A stretch of DNA of 64,000 bases, taken from the NCBI RefSeq assembly GCF_900699785.1, contig NZ_LR535679.1, positions 1,240,001 through 1,304,000 of the forward strand, in the 5' to 3' direction. The position numbers and the translations under genes are program-made. The DNA is from Campylobacter showae. GTDB lineage: Bacteria > Campylobacterota > Campylobacteria > Campylobacterales > Campylobacteraceae. Under the pieces are notes generated by a model, which saw nothing but the letters and a program-made list of their open reading frames with translations, was not told where the DNA came from and searched no databases. Of this stretch, positions 20,267-28,639 are shown piece after piece. The stretch's first letter is position 1, and every line of letters begins with the position of its first letter.

Positions 20267-21265
20267 TTACCCCCACCTAAATCCCTCATAAGGCGCATCT
20301 TCGCAGATACATTTCTTGATCTGATTAGCCTCGCGGCGGATCACCTGCCGCCACATGAGGTTTTGCCCGTTTAGGCAGATCGTTTCACCAAGCCTCGCGA
20401 TCATTTTTAGCTCTATCTTTTGCACTGCGTCGTTGCTAAATTTTATCCGACCGGCGTCCGTTTGAAAGTCCTTTGCGGTAATCTCCTTTTTATTTAGCAT
20501 GCTAAAAATCAGCGTATCGCCCAAAATCGGCTTAAAAATCTCGGCAAGATCGAGGTGTAGGCTAAGCGCGCGGTAGTTTGGCTCGTGTAAAAAGCCGATG
20601 CGCGGATCAAGCTCGGTTTTGTAAATTTCGCTCAGGCAGATGTTATAAATGCGCGTATTTACGTAGCTTATGAAGCTGTTGATTTTATCGGCGGGCGGGC
20701 GCTTGGAGCGGACGGTAAATTTAAAGCTTTTTTGATCCGCGATTATCTCATTCCATTTTTCGTAGTAGAGCTTTTGAAACGCCCCTTCCGCCGCCATTAT
20801 CGCAGGTACGTCCGCGGCGGCATTTAGCGCCTCTATGTGGGGCGAGACGTCAAATTTCACGCCGTGTCTTTTGCAGTTTGCCGCGTCGTTTAGGATGTGC
20901 GCGCGAGTGATCTCGCGGGCGATGTAGGCGCGCTTAATGGGATCGTCAAAGGCGCGAACCTGATTTAACAGCACAAAGCCGCTTTTATTGACCGAGTTTG
21001 AGGTGTTTGGATAAAAATTACCGCGAAAGCTCTGATACGGGCTAAAAACGTGCAAAAGGACGTTGTTATCCGCCAGAAACGCCATAGTATAGGTATCGAT
21101 CTGCACTTTTGCCAGCACGTAAATTTCATCGATCGCGTTTATCGGCAAAATTTTACTGGCAGCGACCGCGCCCTCATCGTCAAATTTATCAAAATAGATA
21201 TTGTTATCTTGCCTACGAAGCCTGCCTGCGCTCAAAATAAAATGCGTCCTGTCGCTTTTTTGCAT
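20267..21265 (-). CDS. cas1: CRISPR integrase Cas1 (type I-B)
   Basis: With Cas2 it integrates new spacers at the leader end of the array. The 332-residue product starts like I-B Cas1 (ILSAGRLRRQDNNIYFDKFD) and keeps the metal-binding residues: Glu160 in AAEGAFQKLYYEKW, His227 in GFLHEPNYRALSLH and Asp239/Glu242 in LDLAEIFKP. The start is ATG 21265, with AAATTTAAGGAAAAAAG upstream. It is the last cas gene, after cas2 (66 nt away), next to the array leader. Most I-B operons run cas4-cas1-cas2; here cas2 comes first. Confidence 0.96.
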   Translation of the reverse strand: MQKSDRTHFILSAGRLRRQDNNIYFDKFDDEGAVAASKILPINAIDEIYVLAKVQIDTYTMAFLADNNVLLHVFSPYQSFRGNFYPNTSNSVNKSGFVLLNQVRAFDDPIKRAYIAREITRAHILNDAANCKRHGVKFDVSPHIEALNAAADVPAIMAAEGAFQKLYYEKWNEIIADQKSFKFTVRSKRPPADKINSFISYVNTRIYNICLSEIYKTELDPRIGFLHEPNYRALSLHLDLAEIFKPILGDTLIFSMLNKKEITAKDFQTDAGRIKFSNDAVQKIELKMIARLGETICLNGQNLMWRQVIRREANQIKKCICEDAPYEGFRWG

Positions 21266-21331
21266 CTTTTTTCCTTAAATTTAGCTGGGATTTTAAACTC
21301 CGCCAAACTCGGCAAATTTATGCGAGCAAAT

Positions 21332-21610
21332 TTAACTAAACAGCGCGCCGCTTTTATCCTGCCCGATTACGATACGCTTGGAATATTTCAGCGAATTAAA
21401 CGTGTAAATCACGATAGAATCGAGCTGCGTAATGCACTCTTTTTGCAAAACCGAAGTTAGTTTTTTAAAATCGCTCTCGCGAATCTCGCCCTCAAAAACG
21501 GAAAACTGCACGCGAGGCAAAAACTTTTCAACCGCCTTTCTGATGCGGTTTGCGTTGTTTTTCTCTTTTTGCTCGGCGCCGGCGATGTCGTAAAATAAAA
21601 TGGCGTACAT
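21332..21610 (-). CDS. cas2: CRISPR-associated endoribonuclease-fold protein Cas2
   Basis: A 92-residue ferredoxin-fold protein that forms the dimeric core of the Cas1-Cas2 integrase. It starts MYAILFYDIAG with the conserved Asp8, and has the typical VQFSVFEGEIRESDF strand-turn around residues 34-48. It starts 6 nt after the cas4 stop and is probably cotranscribed with it. Cas2 catalytic activity is not needed for integration in studied systems. Confidence 0.95.
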   Translation of the reverse strand: MYAILFYDIAGAEQKEKNNANRIRKAVEKFLPRVQFSVFEGEIRESDFKKLTSVLQKECITQLDSIVIYTFNSLKYSKRIVIGQDKSGALFS

Positions 21611-21616
21611 TTTTAT

Positions 21617-22117
21617 CTAACTCACGCAATATCCGCTATAAGCGCAGTTTGTGCAAAATTTGCCCTGCGTAAATTTCGGCGGCCGCTCTAGGTTCGCAAG
21701 CGCCGTTATCTCGCTTAAAATTTGCTCGATTAGAGCGAAATTTTCGCTGCTATCCTCCACTAAAATCACCTTTTTACCGCTGATTAGTTTGCCTTTTACC
21801 TCTTTTAAATTTAAGCCCGTTTTTAAAAGATAGACGTAAAAAAGTAGCTGCATCTTGCCTGCAAGCTCGTTTTTTAGGCTCTTTTTGTATTCGGTGATGA
21901 GATAATGTCCGCGCTGCTTGGAAAGTTTGTCGAATTTCAAATTTGAAAATGCAAAGTCCTGCAAATCGCTCTCTTTGATCTCCGCCAGCGCCTTACCCAT
22001 CAGCACGTTTTCATCATCCTGACCGGCGTGGATATGGTGCGCATAAAGCCACGCCTCACGCTTACAGGTGACGTAATAATTCACAAGCGTGCCGGTGATT
22101 TGGTCTTTGCAAAACAT
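21617..22117 (-). CDS. cas4: CRISPR-associated exonuclease Cas4
   Basis: RecB-type nuclease with a [4Fe-4S] cluster that trims prespacers and helps select the PAM and orientation. The 166-residue product has all four cluster cysteines, Cys18 (YYVTCKREAW) and Cys155, Cys158, Cys164 (FCTNCAYSGYC), and the nuclease core with ITEYKKSLKNELAGKMQL, including the QxxxY-like QLLFYVY. Its start overlaps the cas3 stop by 1 nt. Confidence 0.93.
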   Translation of the reverse strand: MFCKDQITGTLVNYYVTCKREAWLYAHHIHAGQDDENVLMGKALAEIKESDLQDFAFSNLKFDKLSKQRGHYLITEYKKSLKNELAGKMQLLFYVYLLKTGLNLKEVKGKLISGKKVILVEDSSENFALIEQILSEITALANLERPPKFTQGKFCTNCAYSGYCVS

Positions 22118-24330
22118 TAGTCGAATACCTCGTCTGCTGCCGTTAACTCAGGCAAGAATCCGTCAAATTTATTATAAAAATCGCTAGGCGCTAAAACATA
22201 TCTGCCAAAAAACTCTCTGGTGTATGGCTTTATATTTTCAAGCATATTTTTGCCAACCGCAATGGTATATAGCGCTAGCTCTTTTTCAAGCTCTTTGATA
22301 TTTGCCAAGATGACAAATTTATCTTTGCCTGAGGTCAAAAGCGCCTCTCGTTTTTCTAAAAAATCATTAAAATGACCATCATACTGCTCTATAAAGAGCG
22401 ACACTTTGTAGTCTTGTTTTGGCATGAAGCTGGCATTAAATTTATCAAATAGCGTTTGAAATTTTAACTCTTTAGCAAGGCTTAATAAGTCTACGCTTGT
22501 CGTTTCGTCTTTGGTGCTCTGAAAATAGCTCTCTAAAATTTGATAAATTTCGCTCTCTTTTATGGAGCGAGCTAAAATTTCTTTTACTTTATCTTCTTGC
22601 AGGTCTATATCGTGATACGGAAATGGTTTGCCGTCTAAATAGTCAAAAACCACGACCTTTGCCGGCTTGCTAGATGTAGCGTTGCGATTTACTCTACCGG
22701 CGGCCTGGATGATGGCGCCAATGGGTGCAAATTCGCGAAATCCCACGTCAAAACTAAGATCAACCCCGGCCTCGATGAGCTGGGTGGCGACTAGAGTGAT
22801 TTTCTCGCCGCCTTCAAGTTTTTCTTTTATCTCGTCTATTATTTGTACTCTGTGAAGCGGAATCTGATGCGTCGTCAAAAGATAGACGCTTCTTTTGCCG
22901 CTATTTTTTAGGGCTTCGTATAATTTTTTGGCTTTTGAAATTGTATTTACGACGCAAAGCGCGCTCTCGTCTTGATGTTTTAAAATTTCATTTACCAAAT
23001 CATCAAGCCCTTTTATATCCGGCTTATAGACGATCTCATATCTATCTTTTTTACGTTTATATAAAATAGGCTCCGAAAGCTCGGTAAAGCTCTCTAGCTC
23101 AGCTGCGATATGGGGCATAGTTGCCGACATGATTATAAAATGGATATCGTATCTTTTTGAAAATTCGTTAAAAGCAGCTGCGATGGATTTTAGCAGCACT
23201 CGCGGAATATTTTGTATCTCGTCTATTATAACGACGCTATCCCGAAGGGTTTCAAGCTTGAGATTGTCTTTATTGTGGTTTGAGAAAAAAGTAAAAAATA
23301 GCTGGTTAAAAGTCGTAACTATAAAATTTTCATGCCAGACGTCGGATAAGAATACCTTTTGCATAAACTGCTCTTGTTCATCGTCGTTTTGGCTTTTATA
23401 GCTTGTTAAATGGTGATACTTTAAAACGTCTTGATCTGCTATTATTTTTTGATACTCGGTGTGCGTTTGATCTATGATAGACGTAAAAGGTATAGCCGTT
23501 ATGATGCGCCTTTTGTTGCCGTCTCTAGCTATTTCTAGGGCTAAATTTAATGCCAAAAATGTTTTGCCGATACCCGTTGGCGCCTTTATGAGAAATGTTT
23601 TCTTGTCTTTATTAGAGTTAAAATTTTTAAATATAATCTCTCTTGCTTTATTTTTATAATCATCTTGCTTTTTGGCGGCTATTATGCTCTTTATTTGGTT
23701 TATGTAAAGATCTATCTTTTTGGCATTTAAAACGGCTAAATTTTGATAGCTTTCTGAAAAAATGGCTTCAAATTTATCAGCCAAAATGAGTCTTGAGTAT
23801 CTTTTTTTAAAAATAAAAAAGCTCTCCAAGCCGTAATATTTTGATAGTTCATTTTCTAAGTCAAAAAAATAATCCACAAAGTCGTAGAGATCTATATCGA
23901 TATCCAAATTTGCTCTTTGAGCTATCTCATCTATCTTTTTGAGCCTGTCTGTTACTTTTGCTTTTGTTGATCCTGTATTTGAGAGAAAGTAGTCTATATC
24001 CGGCAAATCAGAGTGGTGCTTTAAGATGGCAAAGAAATTTGCCAAGAAATTTATATCTTTGTCGGTTCTAGTAAAAAAGTATACAAAAGCGCTTTCTAGC
24101 GTGTGCGTAGTTTTTAGCTTTTGCCGTGCTTTTTCAAATTCATCTGCCGAGTTAAAATTTTTAGCGTCTAAATTTATATAGTCTTGAAATTTTTGTGAAA
24201 TTTTGGCTAGATCGTGAAAAGATGCTGCTTCCTTGTGCTCATCGTCATCAAAGCTGTTGGCTATATTTTCAATGTGCGAGTTGTATGATTTTTGCGGGTG
24301 GGAGTTAAAAACATCTGAAATTTGCATCAT
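22117..24330 (-). CDS. cas3: CRISPR-associated helicase-nuclease Cas3 (HD + DExH)
   Basis: Degrades target DNA after Cascade recognition. The N-terminal HD nuclease has His19 (SHIENIA) and His39-Asp40 (SFHDLAK), with LKHHSDLP further on. The helicase has Walker A APTGIGKT at about residues 247-254, IIDEIQNIP (motif II, DEIQ), IMSATMP (III) and QAAGRVNR (VI). The start is set at ATG 24330, which overlaps the cas5 stop in the usual ATGA manner, giving 737 residues; a longer in-frame TTG start at 24375 inside cas5 is less likely. HD and helicase are fused, as is usual in I-B. Confidence 0.93.
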   Translation of the reverse strand: MMQISDVFNSHPQKSYNSHIENIANSFDDDEHKEAASFHDLAKISQKFQDYINLDAKNFNSADEFEKARQKLKTTHTLESAFVYFFTRTDKDINFLANFFAILKHHSDLPDIDYFLSNTGSTKAKVTDRLKKIDEIAQRANLDIDIDLYDFVDYFFDLENELSKYYGLESFFIFKKRYSRLILADKFEAIFSESYQNLAVLNAKKIDLYINQIKSIIAAKKQDDYKNKAREIIFKNFNSNKDKKTFLIKAPTGIGKTFLALNLALEIARDGNKRRIITAIPFTSIIDQTHTEYQKIIADQDVLKYHHLTSYKSQNDDEQEQFMQKVFLSDVWHENFIVTTFNQLFFTFFSNHNKDNLKLETLRDSVVIIDEIQNIPRVLLKSIAAAFNEFSKRYDIHFIIMSATMPHIAAELESFTELSEPILYKRKKDRYEIVYKPDIKGLDDLVNEILKHQDESALCVVNTISKAKKLYEALKNSGKRSVYLLTTHQIPLHRVQIIDEIKEKLEGGEKITLVATQLIEAGVDLSFDVGFREFAPIGAIIQAAGRVNRNATSSKPAKVVVFDYLDGKPFPYHDIDLQEDKVKEILARSIKESEIYQILESYFQSTKDETTSVDLLSLAKELKFQTLFDKFNASFMPKQDYKVSLFIEQYDGHFNDFLEKREALLTSGKDKFVILANIKELEKELALYTIAVGKNMLENIKPYTREFFGRYVLAPSDFYNKFDGFLPELTAADEVFD

Positions 24331-25067
24331 ACAAATATGCAGCGATAAGTTTTTTGAGCACAAATCACCTCGCAAGCCTCTATATTTTTTGCCCTTATTT
24401 GATCGTTTGAAACTATCAAATTTATATGCGTTTTTGGAGATCTATCGTTATCTAGGCTTCCGGTAAAGCAGATTGGCGAGTATAAAATATTTTCGTCAAA
24501 GCATATATTATGCGCCTTGCTTTGCGGCACAAACGAGTCAATACTTACCTCATCAAAATTTTTGTTTGTAAAATTTACTATCTCTATAAACTCAAAATTA
24601 CCGGCAAATTCGCTATTGCCAAGATAAAAAGGAAATTTGGAAATTCTATTTTTTAGACTATCTATCGCTTCGTTTTCAAATTTAAATTTATCGATAAAGA
24701 TCGTATATTTTGGATCGATTAATAGTTCTCTGTTTATAGGTTTTTGTGGTGCGGATCTATCTCTTAAACCGTTTGAAATCTTTTGCATATCTAAATTTTT
24801 AAGGCTATTTAGATGAGCTTTTGTTTTTTTGGTGTAGTCGTTTATGTAGTTTTGCGAAAAGGTTTTCTTTGAAATGGCGCCGTCCAAAACGACGCTATAT
24901 CCAAAATCCATAAAATCATCGTCGCCTAAATAGTCATCCGCGCCAAGTAGCGCCGCTAACATACCGCCTACGGTAGTTTTTGGCGGTAGCGGCAAAGTGA
25001 TGTTCTGACTTATGGAAAGCGGATCTCTAAAGCAAGCAAATTTACCCCAAATTTTAAATGCAAACAT
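24327..25067 (-). CDS. cas5: Cascade subunit Cas5 (type I-B)
   Basis: RAMP-fold protein that caps the 5' handle of the crRNA in Cascade. The 246-residue product opens with the typical MFAFKIWGKFACFRDPLSIS and the G-rich LPLPPKTTVGGMLAALLG segment that marks Cas5. It shares a 1-nt TAATG junction with cas7 and an ATGA junction with cas3, so the interference genes are tightly coupled. Confidence 0.92.
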   Translation of the reverse strand: MFAFKIWGKFACFRDPLSISQNITLPLPPKTTVGGMLAALLGADDYLGDDDFMDFGYSVVLDGAISKKTFSQNYINDYTKKTKAHLNSLKNLDMQKISNGLRDRSAPQKPINRELLIDPKYTIFIDKFKFENEAIDSLKNRISKFPFYLGNSEFAGNFEFIEIVNFTNKNFDEVSIDSFVPQSKAHNICFDENILYSPICFTGSLDNDRSPKTHINLIVSNDQIRAKNIEACEVICAQKTYRCIFV

Positions 25068-25942
25068 TATAGCTCTCTTGCGTCTATTTCTAGCCCCGGC
25101 TCTTTAAACTGATCCACATACTCCCTAAGGGAATCATCGTAAAAGATCACAACCTTTTCTATCTTTTGGCTCATATTTTTTAGCGATCTAGTAAGGGCTG
25201 TAAAATTTAACTCGCACTCGTCAATGCTTCTGATCTGATCGGAATCTTTATTGTCTAGCTTTACAAGCTCGTCAAGTAAGCCTATCATATAAGCGTCTTT
25301 ATAGATTACTCTAATAAGTATTCTTGGCTTTTGACCGACCTTACTTCTTGTATTTAGTAGTTTTGTGCCTTGCCACATCGAGTCAAGCATCTGTGCGACA
25401 TCTTCTTCGCTAGCGTTTGATTTGGCGGCATTTAGTGAATTTATAGTGCCATACATGGCAAATAAGCCATACGGTATGTAGTTGTCGGTTCTAAATGTTT
25501 TATTGCCGCTGCCGTCTTTGCCAAACGCACCGGTTCCTTGAGACATTATAGTCTCTGTCTCGTTTAGCGATTTAGCCCAAGAAAATTGCACTGCGCCTAT
25601 GATTTGGATATTGCTTTTTGGCGCCACGCCTCCAAAAAGTCTATTGTCTATGCAGCTTAAAAATGCCTTTTTATCGTCTGATTCGCCTAAAATTTTCTTT
25701 ACTTCGGCAAATCTAGTTTCTGCCGACTGTACCTGTTCGGCGTTATTTACAAAGATTGTTTGAGACTTTCTGTATTGCAGATCATCCCTGATGGTTCGCT
25801 TTACTCTTACGTCGCTCACGATAGCCTTTCTGTCGCTCTCATCGTATCTTGGCGCATTGTCGTTTAACATATCTCCGTTGGGATTTGTCATCTTTGCGTC
25901 CCATAAAAACAAAATTTCGCTATGTTTTGCTATCTCACTCAT
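25067..25942 (-). CDS. cas7: Cascade backbone subunit Cas7 (Csh2-like)
   Basis: Repeated subunit that coats the crRNA spacer. The 291-residue product has the Csh2-type opening EILFLWDAKMTNPNGDMLND, then RYDESDRKAIVSDVRVKRTI, and a mid-protein glycine-rich loop (SQGTGAFGKDGSGN). It overlaps the preceding small gene by 8 nt. The ATG at 25942 has a GGAGAAAATAATG context giving a good ribosome site. Confidence 0.93.
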   Translation of the reverse strand: MSEIAKHSEILFLWDAKMTNPNGDMLNDNAPRYDESDRKAIVSDVRVKRTIRDDLQYRKSQTIFVNNAEQVQSAETRFAEVKKILGESDDKKAFLSCIDNRLFGGVAPKSNIQIIGAVQFSWAKSLNETETIMSQGTGAFGKDGSGNKTFRTDNYIPYGLFAMYGTINSLNAAKSNASEEDVAQMLDSMWQGTKLLNTRSKVGQKPRILIRVIYKDAYMIGLLDELVKLDNKDSDQIRSIDECELNFTALTRSLKNMSQKIEKVVIFYDDSLREYVDQFKEPGLEIDAREL

Positions 25943-26351
25943 TATTTTCTCCTAATTGTTGATTATCTTTTTTAAATTTAACGTAGTCGTTCATACCTCG
26001 TATAAATGCAAATGAAATTTCATAGCGAGAAACACTCTTGCTTTTTTCATTGCAAAAATGCGTAGTTATCAGCTGCGACAGATCGCTATTTGTCACGCTG
26101 CCTAGCTTTAGTTTTCTTTCAAATTCATTTGCTTTATTAAAAATTTTCTTTAAATTCGGCGCTATTATTTTTTGATTTGAAAGCCACTTTTCAAATGTCT
26201 TATTTTCTTTAGAAACTTCTGATGTAAAAGAACTATTTATAATACTCTTAGAATAAGCGCCTATCAAATAAGCACCCTTGATTAGATCATCTTTAAAATA
26301 ATCGGACTGTTTTTCTAACAGCCCCTCAAAATAATCGGAAAAAAGCTTCAT
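25935..26351 (-). CDS. Separate small-subunit gene, Cas11b-like (C-terminal part of Csh1)
   Basis: A 138-residue, mainly helical protein (MKLFSDYFEGLLEKQSDYF ...) encoded between cas8b and cas7. In most I-B systems the small subunit Cas11 is made from an internal start inside cas8b, and Csh1 is about 600 residues. Here the 463-residue upstream product plus this one make about 600, and this ORF has its own AAGGA 7 nt before ATG 26351, 2 nt after the cas8b stop. I read it as an independent cas11b. The alternative is a recent split of Csh1 by mutation; the reading rests on position, size and helical character. Confidence 0.7.
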   Translation of the reverse strand: MKLFSDYFEGLLEKQSDYFKDDLIKGAYLIGAYSKSIINSSFTSEVSKENKTFEKWLSNQKIIAPNLKKIFNKANEFERKLKLGSVTNSDLSQLITTHFCNEKSKSVSRYEISFAFIRGMNDYVKFKKDNQQLGENNE

Positions 26352-26353
26352 AA

Positions 26354-27745
26354 TCACATCCTTATCGCGTTTATCACTTGTAAAAACTCTAAAATTTTAT
26401 TTTCATTTTCGACGATATTTTCAGGAAAGGCTATCCAGTTTTTGACGCCGTCTTTTATCTTTTTCTTATTTTGGGCATCAAATTCCCTAAAATGTTCAAA
26501 TCGTTTCAAAAGCTCGATATATTTTATCTTTGCGTATCCGAGCAGCAACTTTGCTAAAAAAATTTTCTCCTGTATGATTTTATTATCAAGTCCTTTGACT
26601 CTTGTGGCAACGGCATATTTTTCAAGAACGCCAAAATAATCTTTGAGATAGGTAAATTTGATATCATCATCTGTATCTTGAATTTGCTTTGAAGAGTCGG
26701 TAATATGACGCTCTTGCATTAGTTTTACGACCTTTGCTATCCTGCTTGGCAAAACGTCTTCAAGCGTAGAAAATATCTTAACGGATAAATTTGTCTGATC
26801 AACCTCGGCAAATAAAATATCAAGCGTAAAGCTACTTATTTGGTCGTAATTTTCGATTTGCTTTCGCAATCTTCTCATAAAGCTCTCTTCTCTTTCGGAT
26901 TCTTCTTGTATGTTTTTTGCATTTTTAAGAAAGCTTATTAATCCTTTGAAAATTTCAGCATCGAAATTTGCCATAGAAGGGATGATTATGTATTCTAGGC
27001 CTTTGTAGTAAAATTTTAAGTTATTTATCGCAAACATCCAACCCTTTTTTATCGTCTTTGCGCTTTCTAGCGACATAGGTAGTTTGTTTATCTGCTGTAT
27101 GCCGTAACTATCATCATAATTATCCATGGTGAAAAATTTAATATCAGGATTGTATCCGCAAGCTATTTTCTCTTTTGTGACGACATCTGCCAGCTCTTTT
27201 AGTAACGGCTCGTTTTTACTATTTTTAATGTGAGGGCGAACAAATTCATCAAGATAGTTTTGCAAAATTTCAGGCATAAGCTCAAAAAAACTCTTGCCGT
27301 TTATAAGTAAAACTAAAAAATAATCATCCTGCTTAAAATTCTTTAGCTCAAGCTCGTCGTTTTCATAGTTTTTAATGTACTCAAATACCAAGGTGGCAAC
27401 ACGCTTATTGTCGTCGTTTGCGTAGATCATAGCCGAATTTTGCAGCGTGTGGGAGATAGCTTTAAATTTCTTGTATAGGTCTTTTTCGCCTTGATACTCA
27501 AAATTTGGATATAGATAGTATGAGTTGCTCGTGCCGCCTATCTTTTTAGTAAAAAGCGTCTTTATGTTATCTAGCGAGGCTTTGGATATTTTTGGCTTAT
27601 CGACAAGTTTTAAATTTTCTACTTTAAAATCGATGGTTAAAACAATATGTTCGCTATCTTTAAAATTTGAATTTTTTATCATAGCGATAGTGTCGTCATC
27701 GCTTACCAAATTTCCGATCACATGCAACTTATGAGCAAGCCCCAT
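26354..27745 (-). CDS. cas8b: Cascade large subunit Cas8b/Csh1 (short form)
   Basis: Recognises the PAM and anchors the crRNA 5' end in type I-B Cascade. The 463-residue product occupies the invariable place between cas6 and cas7 and has Csh1/TM1802-type character (HKLHVIGNLV start, long charged helices, SLESAKTIKKGWMFAINNLK near residues 225-245). I saw no single decisive motif, so position carries much of the weight. It is about 140 residues shorter than usual, the missing part apparently being the adjacent 138-residue ORF. The region is visibly more AT-rich than cas1 or cas6. Confidence 0.8.
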   Translation of the reverse strand: MGLAHKLHVIGNLVSDDDTIAMIKNSNFKDSEHIVLTIDFKVENLKLVDKPKISKASLDNIKTLFTKKIGGTSNSYYLYPNFEYQGEKDLYKKFKAISHTLQNSAMIYANDDNKRVATLVFEYIKNYENDELELKNFKQDDYFLVLLINGKSFFELMPEILQNYLDEFVRPHIKNSKNEPLLKELADVVTKEKIACGYNPDIKFFTMDNYDDSYGIQQINKLPMSLESAKTIKKGWMFAINNLKFYYKGLEYIIIPSMANFDAEIFKGLISFLKNAKNIQEESEREESFMRRLRKQIENYDQISSFTLDILFAEVDQTNLSVKIFSTLEDVLPSRIAKVVKLMQERHITDSSKQIQDTDDDIKFTYLKDYFGVLEKYAVATRVKGLDNKIIQEKIFLAKLLLGYAKIKYIELLKRFEHFREFDAQNKKKIKDGVKNWIAFPENIVENENKILEFLQVINAIRM

Positions 27746-27815
27746 TTTAAATTGACCTTAAAAATTTTTATTAATGCTAGTACAATATGCCTTAAAGATT
27801 CATAAAATTTATTTT

Positions 27816-28493
27816 TTATTCTACTATTTCTAAAAACCCCGCTCCGCAGTTCATACATCCGCTTCCGATGCCCGCATCAAGGATTAAGTTTATCAGCCCA
27901 GGCTGCGCATAAATTTTCCATTTTGCTTGCCAAGCCTGAACCGGCGAGCGGTTATTGCCGTAATAAAAATTAAATGGATTTTGCAAATTTTGCCAGAGCA
28001 AATTTAGCTCGAATTCGCCGTCATATCTGCGCCCGGTAAGCGTTTCAAATCTTTGCAAGGCGTTTGTTTTCATCATCTCAAGATGTCTGGAATCTTGCGG
28101 CTGCAGATAAATTTTATGCCCCAAAAGCCCGCCTACCGCGCATGCTACGCAGCCTTGCAGTACCGCTTCGCTTTGCGCGGTCCTGTGTTCGCTAACCGCC
28201 ACAGTCGTATCGCACAAGCAAAACTCGCCTAAGCTTAACCCGTCTTTTAGCACGGCAAGCGCGATTGTTTTTTCAAATTCCGGTTCATAAGAGGTAAATC
28301 TAATCCGCAAATTTGCGCCCTTTAAGCGAAAATCAAAATTCGTTCGTTTAAAAATTTTGCCGCTGGGCTCATGCCTATATCCCTCGTGCTCGACACTTGG
28401 CAGATAGCGGTAGATGTAGCCCTGGATGAGCTGAGGCAACGCCTTTGAAATTTTTAAATTTGCGCTCGGCAAACGTGAGCTTATCGTGAGCAT
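27816..28493 (-). CDS. cas6: crRNA-processing endoribonuclease Cas6
   Basis: Cuts the array transcript within each repeat to release crRNAs with the TTTGAAAC-type handle. The 225-residue RAMP protein ends in the glycine-rich Cas6 signature AGIGSGCMNCGAGFLEI. A His-containing N-terminal third (PSVEHEGYRHEPSG) may hold the catalytic His, which I cannot fix. It is the first gene of the cas operon, with AAGGACG before ATG 28493, and is separated from cas8b by 70 nt. Confidence 0.9.
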   Translation of the reverse strand: MLTISSRLPSANLKISKALPQLIQGYIYRYLPSVEHEGYRHEPSGKIFKRTNFDFRLKGANLRIRFTSYEPEFEKTIALAVLKDGLSLGEFCLCDTTVAVSEHRTAQSEAVLQGCVACAVGGLLGHKIYLQPQDSRHLEMMKTNALQRFETLTGRRYDGEFELNLLWQNLQNPFNFYYGNNRSPVQAWQAKWKIYAQPGLINLILDAGIGSGCMNCGAGFLEIVE

Positions 28494-28526
28494 TTTCGTC
28501 CTTAAATTTAGTAAAATTTAGACGTA

Positions 28527-28532
28527 ATTATA
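28527..28532 (-). promoter_or_regulatory. -10 box for the cas operon
   Basis: The minus strand has TATAAT in TTTTTTATAATTACG, 34 nt before the cas6 ATG and preceded by a T run. It shares a 146-nt divergent region with the PatB-like gene. Confidence 0.6.
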
Positions 28533-28639
28533 AAAAATCTCGCATTAAAAATCGGTTTTGTGCAAAAAATGCGGCGAAATTTTAAATTTTACCCGTCAAA
28601 TTCGCTAAAATATCCGAAAAAATCACGCAAGGAGAGCAA

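Noticed and set aside
24331..24375. N-terminal extension of cas3 into cas5 starting at TTG
   Set aside because: The ATGA overlap start at 24330 is the usual arrangement, and the extension is out-of-frame coding of cas5.
26354..26357. Simple frameshift sequencing error splitting cas8b
   Set aside because: The small ORF has its own ribosome site and an ATG correctly spaced 2 nt after the stop, which favours two genes; not fully excluded.
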